Shown here one piece after another: positions 20,092-28,041 of a DNA stretch of 64,000 nucleotides; position 1 is the stretch's first letter; the number at the start of each line of letters is the position of its first letter. The notes below the pieces were generated by a model, which had not been told where the DNA came from, did no database searches, and saw only the letters and a list, made by a program, of their open reading frames with translations. The position numbers were made by a program, and so were the translations under genes. The stretch lies in assembly GCF_027922305.1 (NCBI RefSeq), contig NZ_BSFK01000004.1, positions 34,127 through 98,126 on the forward strand, given 5' to 3'. The DNA is from Methylopila jiangsuensis. Lineage in GTDB: Bacteria; Pseudomonadota; Alphaproteobacteria; Rhizobiales; Methylopilaceae.

Positions 20092-20400
20092 TTACGGCGC
20101 GCCGACGGGCGCTTCGTCTGGGTTGCGCCGGAAGAGGTACAGCATCGGACCTTTGACCGAGGTCTCGGCCAGCGGGATCTTCAGCTGCTCGGTCATGTAG
20201 CGCAGCACGATGGCGGCGGCGGCGGGCGAGAGCAGCGGCTTCCACAGCCAGATGTCCCGCTCCCGGTCGACGCCGTTCTCCTCGAACAGCGCCGTCTCGG
20301 CGTTCACGCCGGAGCCGATGCGCCAGCCGGAGGGCTCGGTCCCGAACTCCTTGATGTAGCTCAGGAACTCAAACTTCACCTGTTGCGGGCTGAACACCAT
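20092..20400 (-). CDS. Unknown 102-aa protein, last gene of the DMFase-like operon
   Basis: I do not recognise this family. The protein begins MVFSPQQVKFEFLSYIKEFG, has GWRIGSGVNAETALFEENGVDRERDIWLWKPLLSPAAAAIVLRYM, and ends in a Pro/Ala tail. It looks like a small soluble alpha/beta domain with no signal peptide or membrane helix. Only 5 bases separate it from the Sel1-repeat gene, so the two and the Rieske-like gene form one tightly packed unit downstream of the dimethylformamidase-like genes. It may be an accessory factor of that system. Confidence 0.7.
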   Translation of the reverse strand: MVFSPQQVKFEFLSYIKEFGTEPSGWRIGSGVNAETALFEENGVDRERDIWLWKPLLSPAAAAIVLRYMTEQLKIPLAETSVKGPMLYLFRRNPDEAPVGAP

Positions 20401-20405
20401 GGCGC

Positions 20406-21104
20406 TCACCCCGGCACGGGGGTGAGACGGGCGTGGATCGACACGTCCGGGGTCGCCGCGCGCCAGCGCGCCACGCCCGCGGCGCCCGCGCGCTTCTCGT
20501 CCGCGGACATCTGGCCCACCACGCCCTCCAGCGCGCTCAGGGCCGTGCCCACGCCGTGCTGGGCCGCGAGCGACAGCCACACGTAAGCCTCCACGCGGTC
20601 CTTCTCGACGCCGACGCCGTTGGCGTAGAGGAAGCCGAGCCGGGCCTGGGACGGGTAGTGGCCGCCCTCGGCAGCCTTGCGGTACCAGCCGGCGGCGGCG
20701 GTCGCGGAGTTGTCCTGCGCCGTGGGCTTGGACAGCAGTGTGGCCAGATTGTACTGGGCGTAGAGGTCGCCCTGCTCGGCCGCGCGGGTGAGCCAGACCA
20801 CCGCCTGCCGCTCGTCGCGCTCCACGCCCTGGCCCATGGCGAGCATCGCGCCCACGTTGGTCTGGGCCAGCGCGTTCCCGGCCTCGGCCGCCGCGAGATA
20901 GAGCGCGAAGGCCATCTGGGGCGAGGCCGCGCAGCCTTCGCCGTGGGCGTACATCACGCCGAGCCAGGTCTTGGCCTCGGCGTGGCCGGCGTTTGCGAGG
21001 CTCTGAAACAGCTCGAACGCGAGCTCGAAGTCCTCGCGGTTGTAGGCGGCGATGGCCTGTTCGAGCGGCGAGCCGCGCTCGGCGTCAACCTTGGCGGAGA
21101 GCAT
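20406..21104 (-). CDS. Sel1-repeat (TPR-like) protein in the DMFase-like operon
   Basis: A 232-residue protein made of about five Sel1 repeats between residues 14 and 200 (for example AKTWLGVMYAHGEG, AQTNVGAMLAMGQG, AQYNLATLLSK, SQARLGFLYANGVG). No signal peptide is seen, so it is probably cytoplasmic. Sel1 repeats are protein-interaction scaffolds. It lies 4 bases downstream of the Rieske-like gene and 5 bases upstream of the 102-aa gene. An adaptor role in assembling or regulating the neighbouring enzymes is an inference from position only. Confidence 0.85.
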   Translation of the reverse strand: MLSAKVDAERGSPLEQAIAAYNREDFELAFELFQSLANAGHAEAKTWLGVMYAHGEGCAASPQMAFALYLAAAEAGNALAQTNVGAMLAMGQGVERDERQAVVWLTRAAEQGDLYAQYNLATLLSKPTAQDNSATAAAGWYRKAAEGGHYPSQARLGFLYANGVGVEKDRVEAYVWLSLAAQHGVGTALSALEGVVGQMSADEKRAGAAGVARWRAATPDVSIHARLTPVPG

Positions 21105-21108
21105 GGGG

Positions 21109-22203
21109 TCAGCCTTTCGGGTTCTGGTAGAGGGGTTGCTCGACCGGGCCGAGCGGCGCCCGGGCGACGCGCGCGGCCAGAACGGCCTGCAGCCACGCGG
21201 CGACGTCGGAGGTCTGGCGCGGCAGCGGCTGGCCGATGGTCTCGGGGCGGTGGGTGGTGCCGAAGCGGGACAGCGCGAGATGCTCGGCTTCGGCCTCCGC
21301 GGCGCGGGCTTCGATCTCGGCGCGCCAGCGCTCCAGCGTCGCGGCGGGCTCGGCGCCGTAGACCGACACGCGGCAGAGCGTCCGGCCGATCGCGGTCGGC
21401 TGCAGGATGACGACGGCGGTGTCCCGCTCGTCCGACAGCAGCACGAGATTGGGGAACAGAACGGCGGCGCGCAGGGGGCGTCCGTCGCGGGTCTCGGCGT
21501 CGGAGACGGTCCAGCCGCCCTCCGGGTCGGAGGCGGCGAGGCGGCCAGCGGCGAGCGCCGCGGCGGTCAGCTTCCAGTTCGCCTTGAATTCGAGCCAGAT
21601 CTCGTCGGAGCGGTTGGGCTTGTGGTTGCCGAAGGCGCCGCTCTCGCGGTTCAGCCGCTGCAGGCCCGCCTCGGTCCAGTTGGGGGCGATGTCGAGATTG
21701 ACGAAGATCAGCGGGCCCCAGCTTCGGGCCTGGGCGGTGAGCAGGCGCTCGGGCCTGAGGCCGAGGTACTGGTGCATCTCCGGCGTGCCGTCGCCGAGCT
21801 CGCTCGCGGGGATCGCGGCCCGGTCGCGGCTGTAGCCGCAGGAGGTGAAGGAGCACTTGGTCTTGGCGCCGGTCTGGCACTGCAGCGGCACCGCGCGGCA
21901 GCCGCCGTGCTGGGCCTTGTTGAAGCGCGCCGCCAGCCCGGTCGCGGTCCGCTGCACATGGACGCCGTGGGTGCCGACGGTGAAGGGCAGCAGGTCGCCC
22001 ACGTTCGGGATCGCCTCATGGGCGCCGACGCAGACCCAGTCCCGGGTCCACACCGCCTCGTCCTCGAGCCGGGTGAAGGCCAGCGAGCGGACGGCGGCGG
22101 GCGGCAGCGTCCGGGCGTCGCCGGTGGTGGCCTCCATGTAGAAGGCGGGGGCGGCGAGATCCTGCCCCTCGTCGAAGTAACCGAGGTCCGGGCGGTGCTC
22201 CAT
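21109..22203 (-). CDS. Rieske-oxygenase alpha-subunit homologue without metal ligands (pseudoenzyme candidate)
   Basis: The 364-residue protein follows the fold order of ring-hydroxylating oxygenase alpha subunits: DWVCVGAHEAIPNVGDLLPF (55-74), then the Rieske domain, then WKL-initiated catalytic domain (209-212). The cluster ligands are broken. The first box, normally NxCxH, reads N95-K-A97-Q-H99 (Cys to Ala). The second box, normally CxxHxW, reads C117-S-F-T120-S-C-G-Y (His to Thr). After NWKL comes TAAALAAGRLAASDPEGG, lacking the Asp/Glu and the YH...H iron ligands. Several unpaired Cys remain (58, 102, 109, 117, 122). It should therefore bind neither a normal [2Fe-2S] cluster nor mononuclear iron at these sites. 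Position after the DMFase-like genes suggests an accessory or structural role. Confidence 0.78.
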   Translation of the reverse strand: MEHRPDLGYFDEGQDLAAPAFYMEATTGDARTLPPAAVRSLAFTRLEDEAVWTRDWVCVGAHEAIPNVGDLLPFTVGTHGVHVQRTATGLAARFNKAQHGGCRAVPLQCQTGAKTKCSFTSCGYSRDRAAIPASELGDGTPEMHQYLGLRPERLLTAQARSWGPLIFVNLDIAPNWTEAGLQRLNRESGAFGNHKPNRSDEIWLEFKANWKLTAAALAAGRLAASDPEGGWTVSDAETRDGRPLRAAVLFPNLVLLSDERDTAVVILQPTAIGRTLCRVSVYGAEPAATLERWRAEIEARAAEAEAEHLALSRFGTTHRPETIGQPLPRQTSDVAAWLQAVLAARVARAPLGPVEQPLYQNPKG

Positions 22204-22235
22204 GGGGCTGCGCCTCATCGAATGCGGGGAAGGGG

Positions 22236-22270
22236 CCCTCCGCCCGCGGCGCGAAACCGCGGGCGGAGGG
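22236..22270. other. Perfect 14-bp intercistronic hairpin before the Rieske-like gene
   Basis: CCCTCCGCCCGCGG pairs exactly with CCGCGGGCGGAGGG around a 7-base loop. It lies in the 74-base gap between the DMFase-like large-subunit gene and the Rieske-like gene. No U-run follows on the minus strand, so it more likely stabilises the upstream message or partly attenuates transcription. Confidence 0.65.
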
Positions 22271-22277
22271 GAGGGGC

Positions 22278-24677
22278 TCAGGAGGCCGTGGAGGCCAGCG
22301 CCGGGGACTCGTAGTCCGCGCGGCCGCGATGCTTGATCGCGTCGGCCGGGGGCTGCGGCAGCGGGCCGTCCTGCATGAAGTGGTTCAGGACGTTGCCCAC
22401 CAGCTTCGAGATGTTGTTGTCGCCGTTGTTCCAGGGCAGCGAGCCGCAGAACGCGATCGACGAGAACGAGAAGCAGGCGCCGCCGTTCGGGGTCTCGTGG
22501 AAGGCCACGTCGCCGCGGACGCGGGGATGCACCGTGCCGTCGAGGCCCTGCTGGTTGAAGCCGAAGTCCTCCATGACGAGCAGGTAGGCTTCGGTGTGCC
22601 GGCCGGCCGAGGTGGCCACCGCCAGGGTGTGCGGGGGCGAGCCGAGCGTGACGTCGACGATGTCGAGCTCCAGACCGGCGCAGCCGCCGCCCACGAGGCC
22701 GAAGTTGCCGAGCGGCTCGTCGTAGGAGATGCCCTCGAAGGCGAAGGCCACGCGGGGATCGTTGCTGTCCGGGGTGCGCGAGTAGTAGGTCGAGATGTCG
22801 AAGCCTTCGTTCGTCATGCCGACGCCGGCGACCGAGTAGAGCGACCGGCCGCGGAAGCGCCACATGCCGCCGAGCTCGCCCGTGCCCTGGTGGTAGTACT
22901 CGCCGGGCTCCGCGCGCCAGGTGCGGATGCCGCTCTCGCAGCGCCGCATCTCGGTGATGACGCCGCGGCCGATGTCGTCATAGGCCGGGTGGTACGAGTG
23001 CACCCAGTACCAGGCGTCGGCGCCCATATACATCAGGCGGCCGCCGCGCTGGGTGTAGTTGTGCAGCGCGTCGAGCTGCGTGCCCGAGTTGTGCTCCGGA
23101 TGCGAGCCGGTGATGACGACGTTGTAGTTCTCGAGCCGGGCGAGGCCGTCATAGGTGACGTCCTCGTCGGTGATGACGTCGTACTCGTAGCCCATCTGCT
23201 CCAGCCAGTAGATCAGATGGAGGTCGGCCGGGTACTGCCACGGGGCCTGGGCCAGGAAGTGGTCGTACTTCGGACGGATCGACAGGATCGGCCGCAGGCG
23301 CGACGACATGCAGATGCCCGAACCGTCGGTGTGCGTGTCGTAGATCGAGCCGCCGTATTCGCGGTGCTCGGCCAGGAACATGTTCTGGTGCTGCATGATC
23401 GGCACGCGGTACACGAACAGCTCCGCGCCGCCGGCGTTGCAGGCCACGTGCTCGTTGGCGTAGGCCATGTAGGAGATGGTCGGGACCATCACCGCGATCT
23501 TGGACTGCTCCTTGCCGATCTTCGGCACGACCCAGAACGGTAGGTAGTCCTCGTCGCCGTCCGTGGTCGTGACCTTGAGCGCGTAGAAGCGGCTCTTGAT
23601 GTCTTCCGGCACGGTCCAGACGACGTCTTCCGACCAGCGGGCGTTGTCCACGTCGTCGTCGTGGAAGTGGATGCCGCCGTACTCCTTCTTGGCGTATTTC
23701 CAGTCGAAGTTCTGGCCGGACCAGTTGTAGCCGGTGAGCGCGCGGGTCGGGCAGTTCACCAGCTGCGCGTCGAAGCGGTAGGGGCCGTTGTCCTTGGCCT
23801 TGAGGGTGCTGATGCCGTCCCAGAAGTCCCAGGCGGCGACGATCAGGCCGGACAGCTCGCCGGTGGGGCCGGAGTTGCGGCGCTCGGTCAGGCCGGGCTG
23901 CGCGCCGAGCTTCATCTGCTCGATCTCGAAGCGGCTCAGCGCCTTCTTCAGGATGCGCGGGCTGTCGATCTTGCCGTTGTACTTGCCGGTGAACCAGACG
24001 CCGACCGGGAGCGAGGAGGCGCCGAGCGGATCGTCGCTGATCTTCTCCACGTAGGCCGCCAGCGCGACCGGCGCTTCGGTGTGCTCGATCGTGGTCTTGA
24101 TCCTGGTCTTGACCGGCTCGATCACCGGATCGAGGGCGTAGACCACCTGCGGCTCATGATAGAGCGTGACGTCGCCGGTGGCGGCGTCGAAGGTGGCGGC
24201 GACGAAGTGCCAGGCGTGGTCGCGGATCGGGGCGCCGGTGGTGATCTTGTGGCCGTTGATCCGGAGCTCGAGGCAGCCCTCCTCGTTGATGAACAGGCCG
24301 TAGCCCTTGCCGTCCATCCACTTGGTCACGAGGCCCTGGGCGCCGTGCTTCCAGTACCGCGGATGCGTCTTCGGCGTCGTCGGCCAGATGTAGCACTGCA
24401 GCGTGAAGCTTTCGACGTGGAACTGCGGCGCGTCCTCCACATAGCCGTAGGAGCCGCCGTGGATGATCTGCTTGCGGCCCTTGTAGGTCCCGTTGGCGGC
24501 CGCCTCGACGGGCTTCTCGATGAAGCCGGGGCCGCGCGGGTTGGTGTCGCCGTGGATCATCTGGACGATCTCGGCCTTGAACTCGGCCGGGCCGTCGCAA
24601 TTGACGTAGAACTTGATTTCGTCGCCGGGGTGGACGCTGAATTTGTCAGCGTATCCAGTCAACCGCATGGCGCACAT
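22278..24677 (-). CDS. dmfA2: N,N-dimethylformamidase-like large (beta) subunit
   Basis: The 799-residue protein follows the known DMFase large subunit (762 aa in Paracoccus and Alcaligenes), which with a small subunit hydrolyses N,N-dimethylformamide to dimethylamine and formate. An N-terminal lectin-like region (residues 1-270: HGDTNPRGPGF, FTLQCYIWPTTP, GKYNGKIDSPRIL) precedes the catalytic part. The iron site of the family (two Tyr, one Glu) is retained: YMAYANE (403-409), SIYDTHTDG (Y446), and GSHPEH with H526 and E528. An Asn reported near the active site is replaced by Asp554 (GADAWYW). GGAG precedes the ATG with good spacing. Real substrate could be another N-substituted or small amide. 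Confidence 0.85.
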   Translation of the reverse strand: MCAMRLTGYADKFSVHPGDEIKFYVNCDGPAEFKAEIVQMIHGDTNPRGPGFIEKPVEAAANGTYKGRKQIIHGGSYGYVEDAPQFHVESFTLQCYIWPTTPKTHPRYWKHGAQGLVTKWMDGKGYGLFINEEGCLELRINGHKITTGAPIRDHAWHFVAATFDAATGDVTLYHEPQVVYALDPVIEPVKTRIKTTIEHTEAPVALAAYVEKISDDPLGASSLPVGVWFTGKYNGKIDSPRILKKALSRFEIEQMKLGAQPGLTERRNSGPTGELSGLIVAAWDFWDGISTLKAKDNGPYRFDAQLVNCPTRALTGYNWSGQNFDWKYAKKEYGGIHFHDDDVDNARWSEDVVWTVPEDIKSRFYALKVTTTDGDEDYLPFWVVPKIGKEQSKIAVMVPTISYMAYANEHVACNAGGAELFVYRVPIMQHQNMFLAEHREYGGSIYDTHTDGSGICMSSRLRPILSIRPKYDHFLAQAPWQYPADLHLIYWLEQMGYEYDVITDEDVTYDGLARLENYNVVITGSHPEHNSGTQLDALHNYTQRGGRLMYMGADAWYWVHSYHPAYDDIGRGVITEMRRCESGIRTWRAEPGEYYHQGTGELGGMWRFRGRSLYSVAGVGMTNEGFDISTYYSRTPDSNDPRVAFAFEGISYDEPLGNFGLVGGGCAGLELDIVDVTLGSPPHTLAVATSAGRHTEAYLLVMEDFGFNQQGLDGTVHPRVRGDVAFHETPNGGACFSFSSIAFCGSLPWNNGDNNISKLVGNVLNHFMQDGPLPQPPADAIKHRGRADYESPALASTAS

Positions 24678-24760
24678 CGGATTTCTCCAGTTATTCGCTT
24701 GCGCGAGGCAAAGGCCGGGCGTTTGCGCCGACGGGATCGCCAGCGCATCAAGGCTTGGGG

Positions 24761-24790
24761 GGGACTGAGGACCGAGCGGCCCTCAGTCCC
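24761..24790. other. Hairpin between the DMFase-like small- and large-subunit genes
   Basis: GGGACTGAGG and CCTCAGTCCC form a 10-bp stem around a 10-base loop, 16 bases after the small-subunit stop in the 128-base intercistronic gap. Minus-strand sequence after it has no U-run. It could adjust the small-to-large subunit ratio or protect the message. Confidence 0.55.
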
Positions 24791-24805
24791 GATCGAAGGG
24801 GTGGT

Positions 24806-25246
24806 TCAGGTGACGGGCCAGTTGTCGTCCCGATGCTTCCACCCTTCGGTGAAGTGCTCGGGCATGCCGGCCGTTTCGGGCAGCTCGTCCAGACGCATCA
24901 GGAAGATGTCGTGCTGGATCTCCTGCTCGCAGGTGTAGACCTTGTCGTTGACGAACTCCGGCGGCACGCCGCGGACGCCCGACAGGCGGCCGATCCGCCA
25001 CTCGGCGTCGATCTTGGTGCAGATGACCACCAGCTTGCCCTTGGGGGACTCGCCGCGCATGCGCAGCAGCACGCGGCGCAGATCGGGGTTCTCATGCACG
25101 CCGCCGGTGACGACGGTGGTGTCGCCGGGCGTTTCGCACTTCAGCACCGAGAAGCCCGCGACCCCTTTCATGGAGTCGACGCACTCCCGGTGCTCCTTGA
25201 TCATGGCCTCGCGTTCGGGCGTGCCCTTCTTGGGGATTGGAATCAT
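24806..25246 (-). CDS. dmfA1: N,N-dimethylformamidase-like small (alpha) subunit
   Basis: A 146-residue protein directly upstream of the large-subunit gene. Its C-terminal half (EWRIGRLSGVRGVPPEF..KVYTCEQEIQHDIFLMRLDEL) lines up by eye with the C-terminal half of the 132-residue Paracoccus-type DMFase small subunit (YRIATIREFGELPEL..RFKTEEEAMHAVFLRRIEDV). The N-terminal half is divergent. In DMFase the small subunit packs on the large one and is needed for activity. AGAGAGG lies before the ATG. First gene of the operon, with its own promoter between the bidirectional terminator at 25320-25355 and 25246. Confidence 0.72.
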   Translation of the reverse strand: MIPIPKKGTPEREAMIKEHRECVDSMKGVAGFSVLKCETPGDTTVVTGGVHENPDLRRVLLRMRGESPKGKLVVICTKIDAEWRIGRLSGVRGVPPEFVNDKVYTCEQEIQHDIFLMRLDELPETAGMPEHFTEGWKHRDDNWPVT

Positions 25247-25319
25247 CGCAGACCTCTCTGAAGCATCGCGGCCTTCTCGAAGGCGCGGAGAGTGTTCGAT
25301 CGCAAGATGAGCGACCGTC

Positions 25320-25355
25320 AAAAAGGAGAAGAGGCGATTCCTCTTCTTTGTTTTT
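25320..25355. terminator. Bidirectional rho-independent terminator ending the first urt operon
   Basis: An 8-bp stem AGAAGAGG / CCTCTTCT (25327-25334, 25340-25347) with a CGATT loop. On the minus strand it is followed by five T (complement of 25324-25320), and on the plus strand by TGTTTTT. It separates the minus-strand urt genes from the downstream DMFase-like operon, which therefore needs its own promoter at about 25250-25318. Confidence 0.88.
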
Positions 25356-25412
25356 GCGAGTTCTAATCTATTCCCAATCCGGACGTTGCGTCAATGGCGA
25401 CTAGATATTTTT

Positions 25413-25429
25413 CTAGATGAAAAATCTAG
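25413..25429 (+). promoter_or_regulatory. Copy B of the CTAGATG-N6-CTAG motif
   Basis: CTAGATGAAAAATCTAG, embedded in a 40-base AT-rich stretch (25400-25440) with four CTAG tetramers, including an overlapping CTAGATATTTTTCTAG at 25401-25416. It lies between the end of urtE and the DMFase-like operon, upstream of the bidirectional terminator relative to minus-strand transcription. Confidence 0.5.
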
Positions 25430-25433
25430 CTAG

Positions 25434-26138
25434 TTAGATCGTCATGTGGCGCTCGACCAGCTCGTCGGTCATCTCCCCGATGGGGCCCCGGGCGACGACC
25501 CGGCCGTTGTCCACCATCAGGAAGGCGTCGCCGAGCTTGCGGGCCACCTTGATGTGCTGCTCGGTCAGGATCAGGCTGATGCCCAGCTCCTTGTTGAGCA
25601 TCTTCAGGATCTCGCCGATCTCGTGGACGATGTTGGGCTGGATGCCCTCGGTCGGCTCGTCCAGCAGCAGGATCTTCGGCCCGACCGCGAGCGCGCGGGC
25701 GATGGCGAGCTGCTGCTTCTGGCCGCCCGAGAGCAGGCCGGCGCGGCGCTCCAGGTTGTCCTTCAGATAGGGGAAGATCCTGAGGCAGATCTCGGGGATC
25801 TCGGGCGCCTTGTCGGCGCGGGCGAAGGTGCCGAGCAGGATGTTCTCGCGCACGGTGAAGTCCGAGAGGATGCCGCGCCCCTGCGGCACGTAGCCGATGC
25901 CGTAGGGCGCGCGCTGGTGCGGCGGCTTGGCGCCGATGTCGGCGCCGTTGATGCGGATCGCGCCGGTGGAGCGGTCGGTCAGCCCCATGATGGTGCGCAT
26001 CAGCGTGGTCTTGCCCACGCCGTTGCGGCCCAGCACGCACAGGCACTGGCCTTCCTCCAGATCGAAGGACACGTCCTTGAGGATTCGCGTCGCGCCGTAA
26101 TAGGACGTGACGTTGTCGAAGTTGAGCAGCGCGCTCAT
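25434..26138 (-). CDS. urtE: Urea/amide-type ABC transporter ATP-binding protein UrtE (system 1)
   Basis: A 234-residue LivF-like ATPase. Walker A GRNGVGKT is near residue 40, the signature LSGGQKQQLAIARAL near 137, and Walker B ILLLDEPTEGIQP near 157. The DEPTEGIQP wording is the UrtE/FmdF form rather than generic LivF. Its ATG overlaps the urtD stop by four bases. It powers import with UrtD; last gene of the operon, followed by the terminator at 25320-25355. Confidence 0.9.
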   Translation of the reverse strand: MSALLNFDNVTSYYGATRILKDVSFDLEEGQCLCVLGRNGVGKTTLMRTIMGLTDRSTGAIRINGADIGAKPPHQRAPYGIGYVPQGRGILSDFTVRENILLGTFARADKAPEIPEICLRIFPYLKDNLERRAGLLSGGQKQQLAIARALAVGPKILLLDEPTEGIQPNIVHEIGEILKMLNKELGISLILTEQHIKVARKLGDAFLMVDNGRVVARGPIGEMTDELVERHMTI

Positions 26139-26881
26139 GCCGCCTCCTTCTCGCCGAGATAAACGTCGCGCACGCGGGGATTGGCCTCGATCTCCTGGAG
26201 CGAGCCCTGGGCCAGCATCGAACCCATGTGCATGACCGTGACCACGTCCGCGATCTCGCGCACGAAGCCCATGTCGTGCTCGACCACGATCAGGGTCGCG
26301 GTCTTCTGCAGGTCCTTGAAGATGCGGGCGGTTTTTTCGATCTCGCCCTCGGTCATGCCGGCGATGGGCTCGTCCATCAGCAGGAGGCGCGGCTCCTGCA
26401 TCAGCACCATGCCGATCTCCAGCCACTGGGTCTCGCCATGGGACAGGATGCCGGCCTGCTCGCCGAGCCGGGTCGTGAGGCCCGCGAGCGTCGCGATCTC
26501 GTCCAGCTTCTCCTTCAGCCCCGCCTTGTGGAACTTGAACAGGTTCCAGAACGGGTTGGTCTGGCGGCTGTAGGCCACTTCGAGGTTCTGGCGCACGGTG
26601 AGGTTCTTCAGAACCGCCGGCACCTGGAACTTCCGCCCGATGCCGGCGCGGGCGATGACGTGCTCGTGTTTGGCGGTGATGTCCTCGCCCGCGAACAGGA
26701 TCGCGCCCGAGGTCGGCTTGATGCGGCCGGTGACGAGATCCATCGTTGTGGTCTTGCCGGCCCCGTTGGGACCGACGAGGCAGCACAGCGTCCCCTCGGT
26801 GACCTCCATGCTGAAGTCGTTGATCACCTTGGTGGCGTCGAAGCTCTTGGACAGGTTCTTGATTTCGAGAAGTCCGGGCAT
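26135..26881 (-). CDS. urtD: Urea/amide-type ABC transporter ATP-binding protein UrtD (system 1)
   Basis: A 248-residue LivG-like ATPase: Walker A GPNGAGKT near residues 38-45, signature LSHGETQWLEIGMVLMQEP near 153 (LSHG in place of LSGG, which is normal for UrtD), then LLLMDEPIAGMTEGE. This combination identifies UrtD within the branched-chain amino acid/urea transporter family. It is coupled to urtE by a four-base overlap and follows urtC by 10 bases. Confidence 0.9.
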   Translation of the reverse strand: MPGLLEIKNLSKSFDATKVINDFSMEVTEGTLCCLVGPNGAGKTTTMDLVTGRIKPTSGAILFAGEDITAKHEHVIARAGIGRKFQVPAVLKNLTVRQNLEVAYSRQTNPFWNLFKFHKAGLKEKLDEIATLAGLTTRLGEQAGILSHGETQWLEIGMVLMQEPRLLLMDEPIAGMTEGEIEKTARIFKDLQKTATLIVVEHDMGFVREIADVVTVMHMGSMLAQGSLQEIEANPRVRDVYLGEKEAA

Positions 26882-26891
26882 CTCGGCTCCC

Positions 26892-27995
26892 TCACTCGGC
26901 CGGCAGGGGCTTGGCGTCGCCGTTGGTTTCGGCGGCGGGGGTCTTCGGCTTGGTCGCGAGCAGGCCGAGCGCGGATTCGAGCAGGCTCGCGAGGCCGTTC
27001 GGCAGGAAGCGGACCACGACGATGAAGAAGCCGCCGAGGATCAGGAGCCAGGTGGCGAGGAAGGCGTCGCCGAGATAGCTCTGCGCGCCCTGGATCAGGA
27101 ACGCGCCGCACATGGCGCCGAGCAGCGACAGCCGGCCGCCGATCGCGGCCCAGATCACCATCGACAGGCTGAAGCCCACGTCGAGCTGCGCCGGCGAGAC
27201 GTACTGCACCAGCATCACCAGGCAGCAGCCGGCGAAGGCCGCGATCGCGCCGGAGATGGTGTAGATCGCGGTCTCGTAGCCGGCGACGCTGTAGCCAAGG
27301 AAGCGCACGCGCTCGGCGTCGTCGCGGATCGCCTGGGTCACCAGTCCGAACGAGCTCTGGGTGATGAGCTTCGCCACCACCGTCGCGGTGACGAGGATCG
27401 CGAGCACGATCCAGTAGGCGGTCGAGCTGTAGGGGTCGATCTCGAAGCCGCCGAGCTGCAGCGGGGAGGGCGGCGTGATGCCGTTGACGCCGCCGGTGTA
27501 GGGCTGGCGGTCGAGAATGATGGTGTAGAAGGCCGACAGCATCGCGAGCGTCATGATCGCGAAGAACGGGCCGGACACGCGCGCCCGGAACATGACGCCG
27601 CCGAAGATGGCGCAGAACAGCGTCGGGACCGCGATCGACAGGATCAGGCCGGCGGCGGTGTTCGAGAACGGCTCCCAGAACCAGGGCAGCTGGTCGAGGC
27701 TGTTGTTCAGCATGAACGGCGGGATCGGGTTCGATTCCGTCTGGCTCTGCATCTGCATGGTCATGGCCATGCCGTAGGCGCCGAGGCCGAAGGCGATGCC
27801 CTGGCCGAGGTTGAGGATGCCGCCGAAGCCCCAGCACAGGCTGATGGACAGCGCCAGCATGCCGTAGACGCCGTAGGTGGCGAGCTGGTTGAGCAGGAAG
27901 TCGTCGCTCACGAAGCTCGGGATCACCGCCAGTCCGAGGAAGAACGCCGTGTAGACGAGCCACTGGGCGGTCTTGTTGTGGTAGAGGTTGCCCAT
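26892..27995 (-). CDS. urtC: Urea/amide-type ABC transporter permease UrtC (system 1)
   Basis: A 367-residue LivM-like permease with about ten hydrophobic helices. Recognisable blocks are LCWGFGGILNLGQGIAFGLGAYGMAM (family signature for forming the pore), FFAIMTLAMLSAFYTII, QPYTGGVNGI and IGGRLSLLGAMCGAFLIQGAQSYL. The long insertion after the GLGAYGMAM segment is typical of UrtC. I start at ATG 27995; GTG 28004 in frame would add three residues. It forms the membrane channel with UrtB. Confidence 0.88.
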   Translation of the reverse strand: MGNLYHNKTAQWLVYTAFFLGLAVIPSFVSDDFLLNQLATYGVYGMLALSISLCWGFGGILNLGQGIAFGLGAYGMAMTMQMQSQTESNPIPPFMLNNSLDQLPWFWEPFSNTAAGLILSIAVPTLFCAIFGGVMFRARVSGPFFAIMTLAMLSAFYTIILDRQPYTGGVNGITPPSPLQLGGFEIDPYSSTAYWIVLAILVTATVVAKLITQSSFGLVTQAIRDDAERVRFLGYSVAGYETAIYTISGAIAAFAGCCLVMLVQYVSPAQLDVGFSLSMVIWAAIGGRLSLLGAMCGAFLIQGAQSYLGDAFLATWLLILGGFFIVVVRFLPNGLASLLESALGLLATKPKTPAAETNGDAKPLPAE

Positions 27996-28041
27996 GGTTC
28001 TCACTCACCCATGCGGTTGCTGTTGAGGACGAGGGCGCGCG

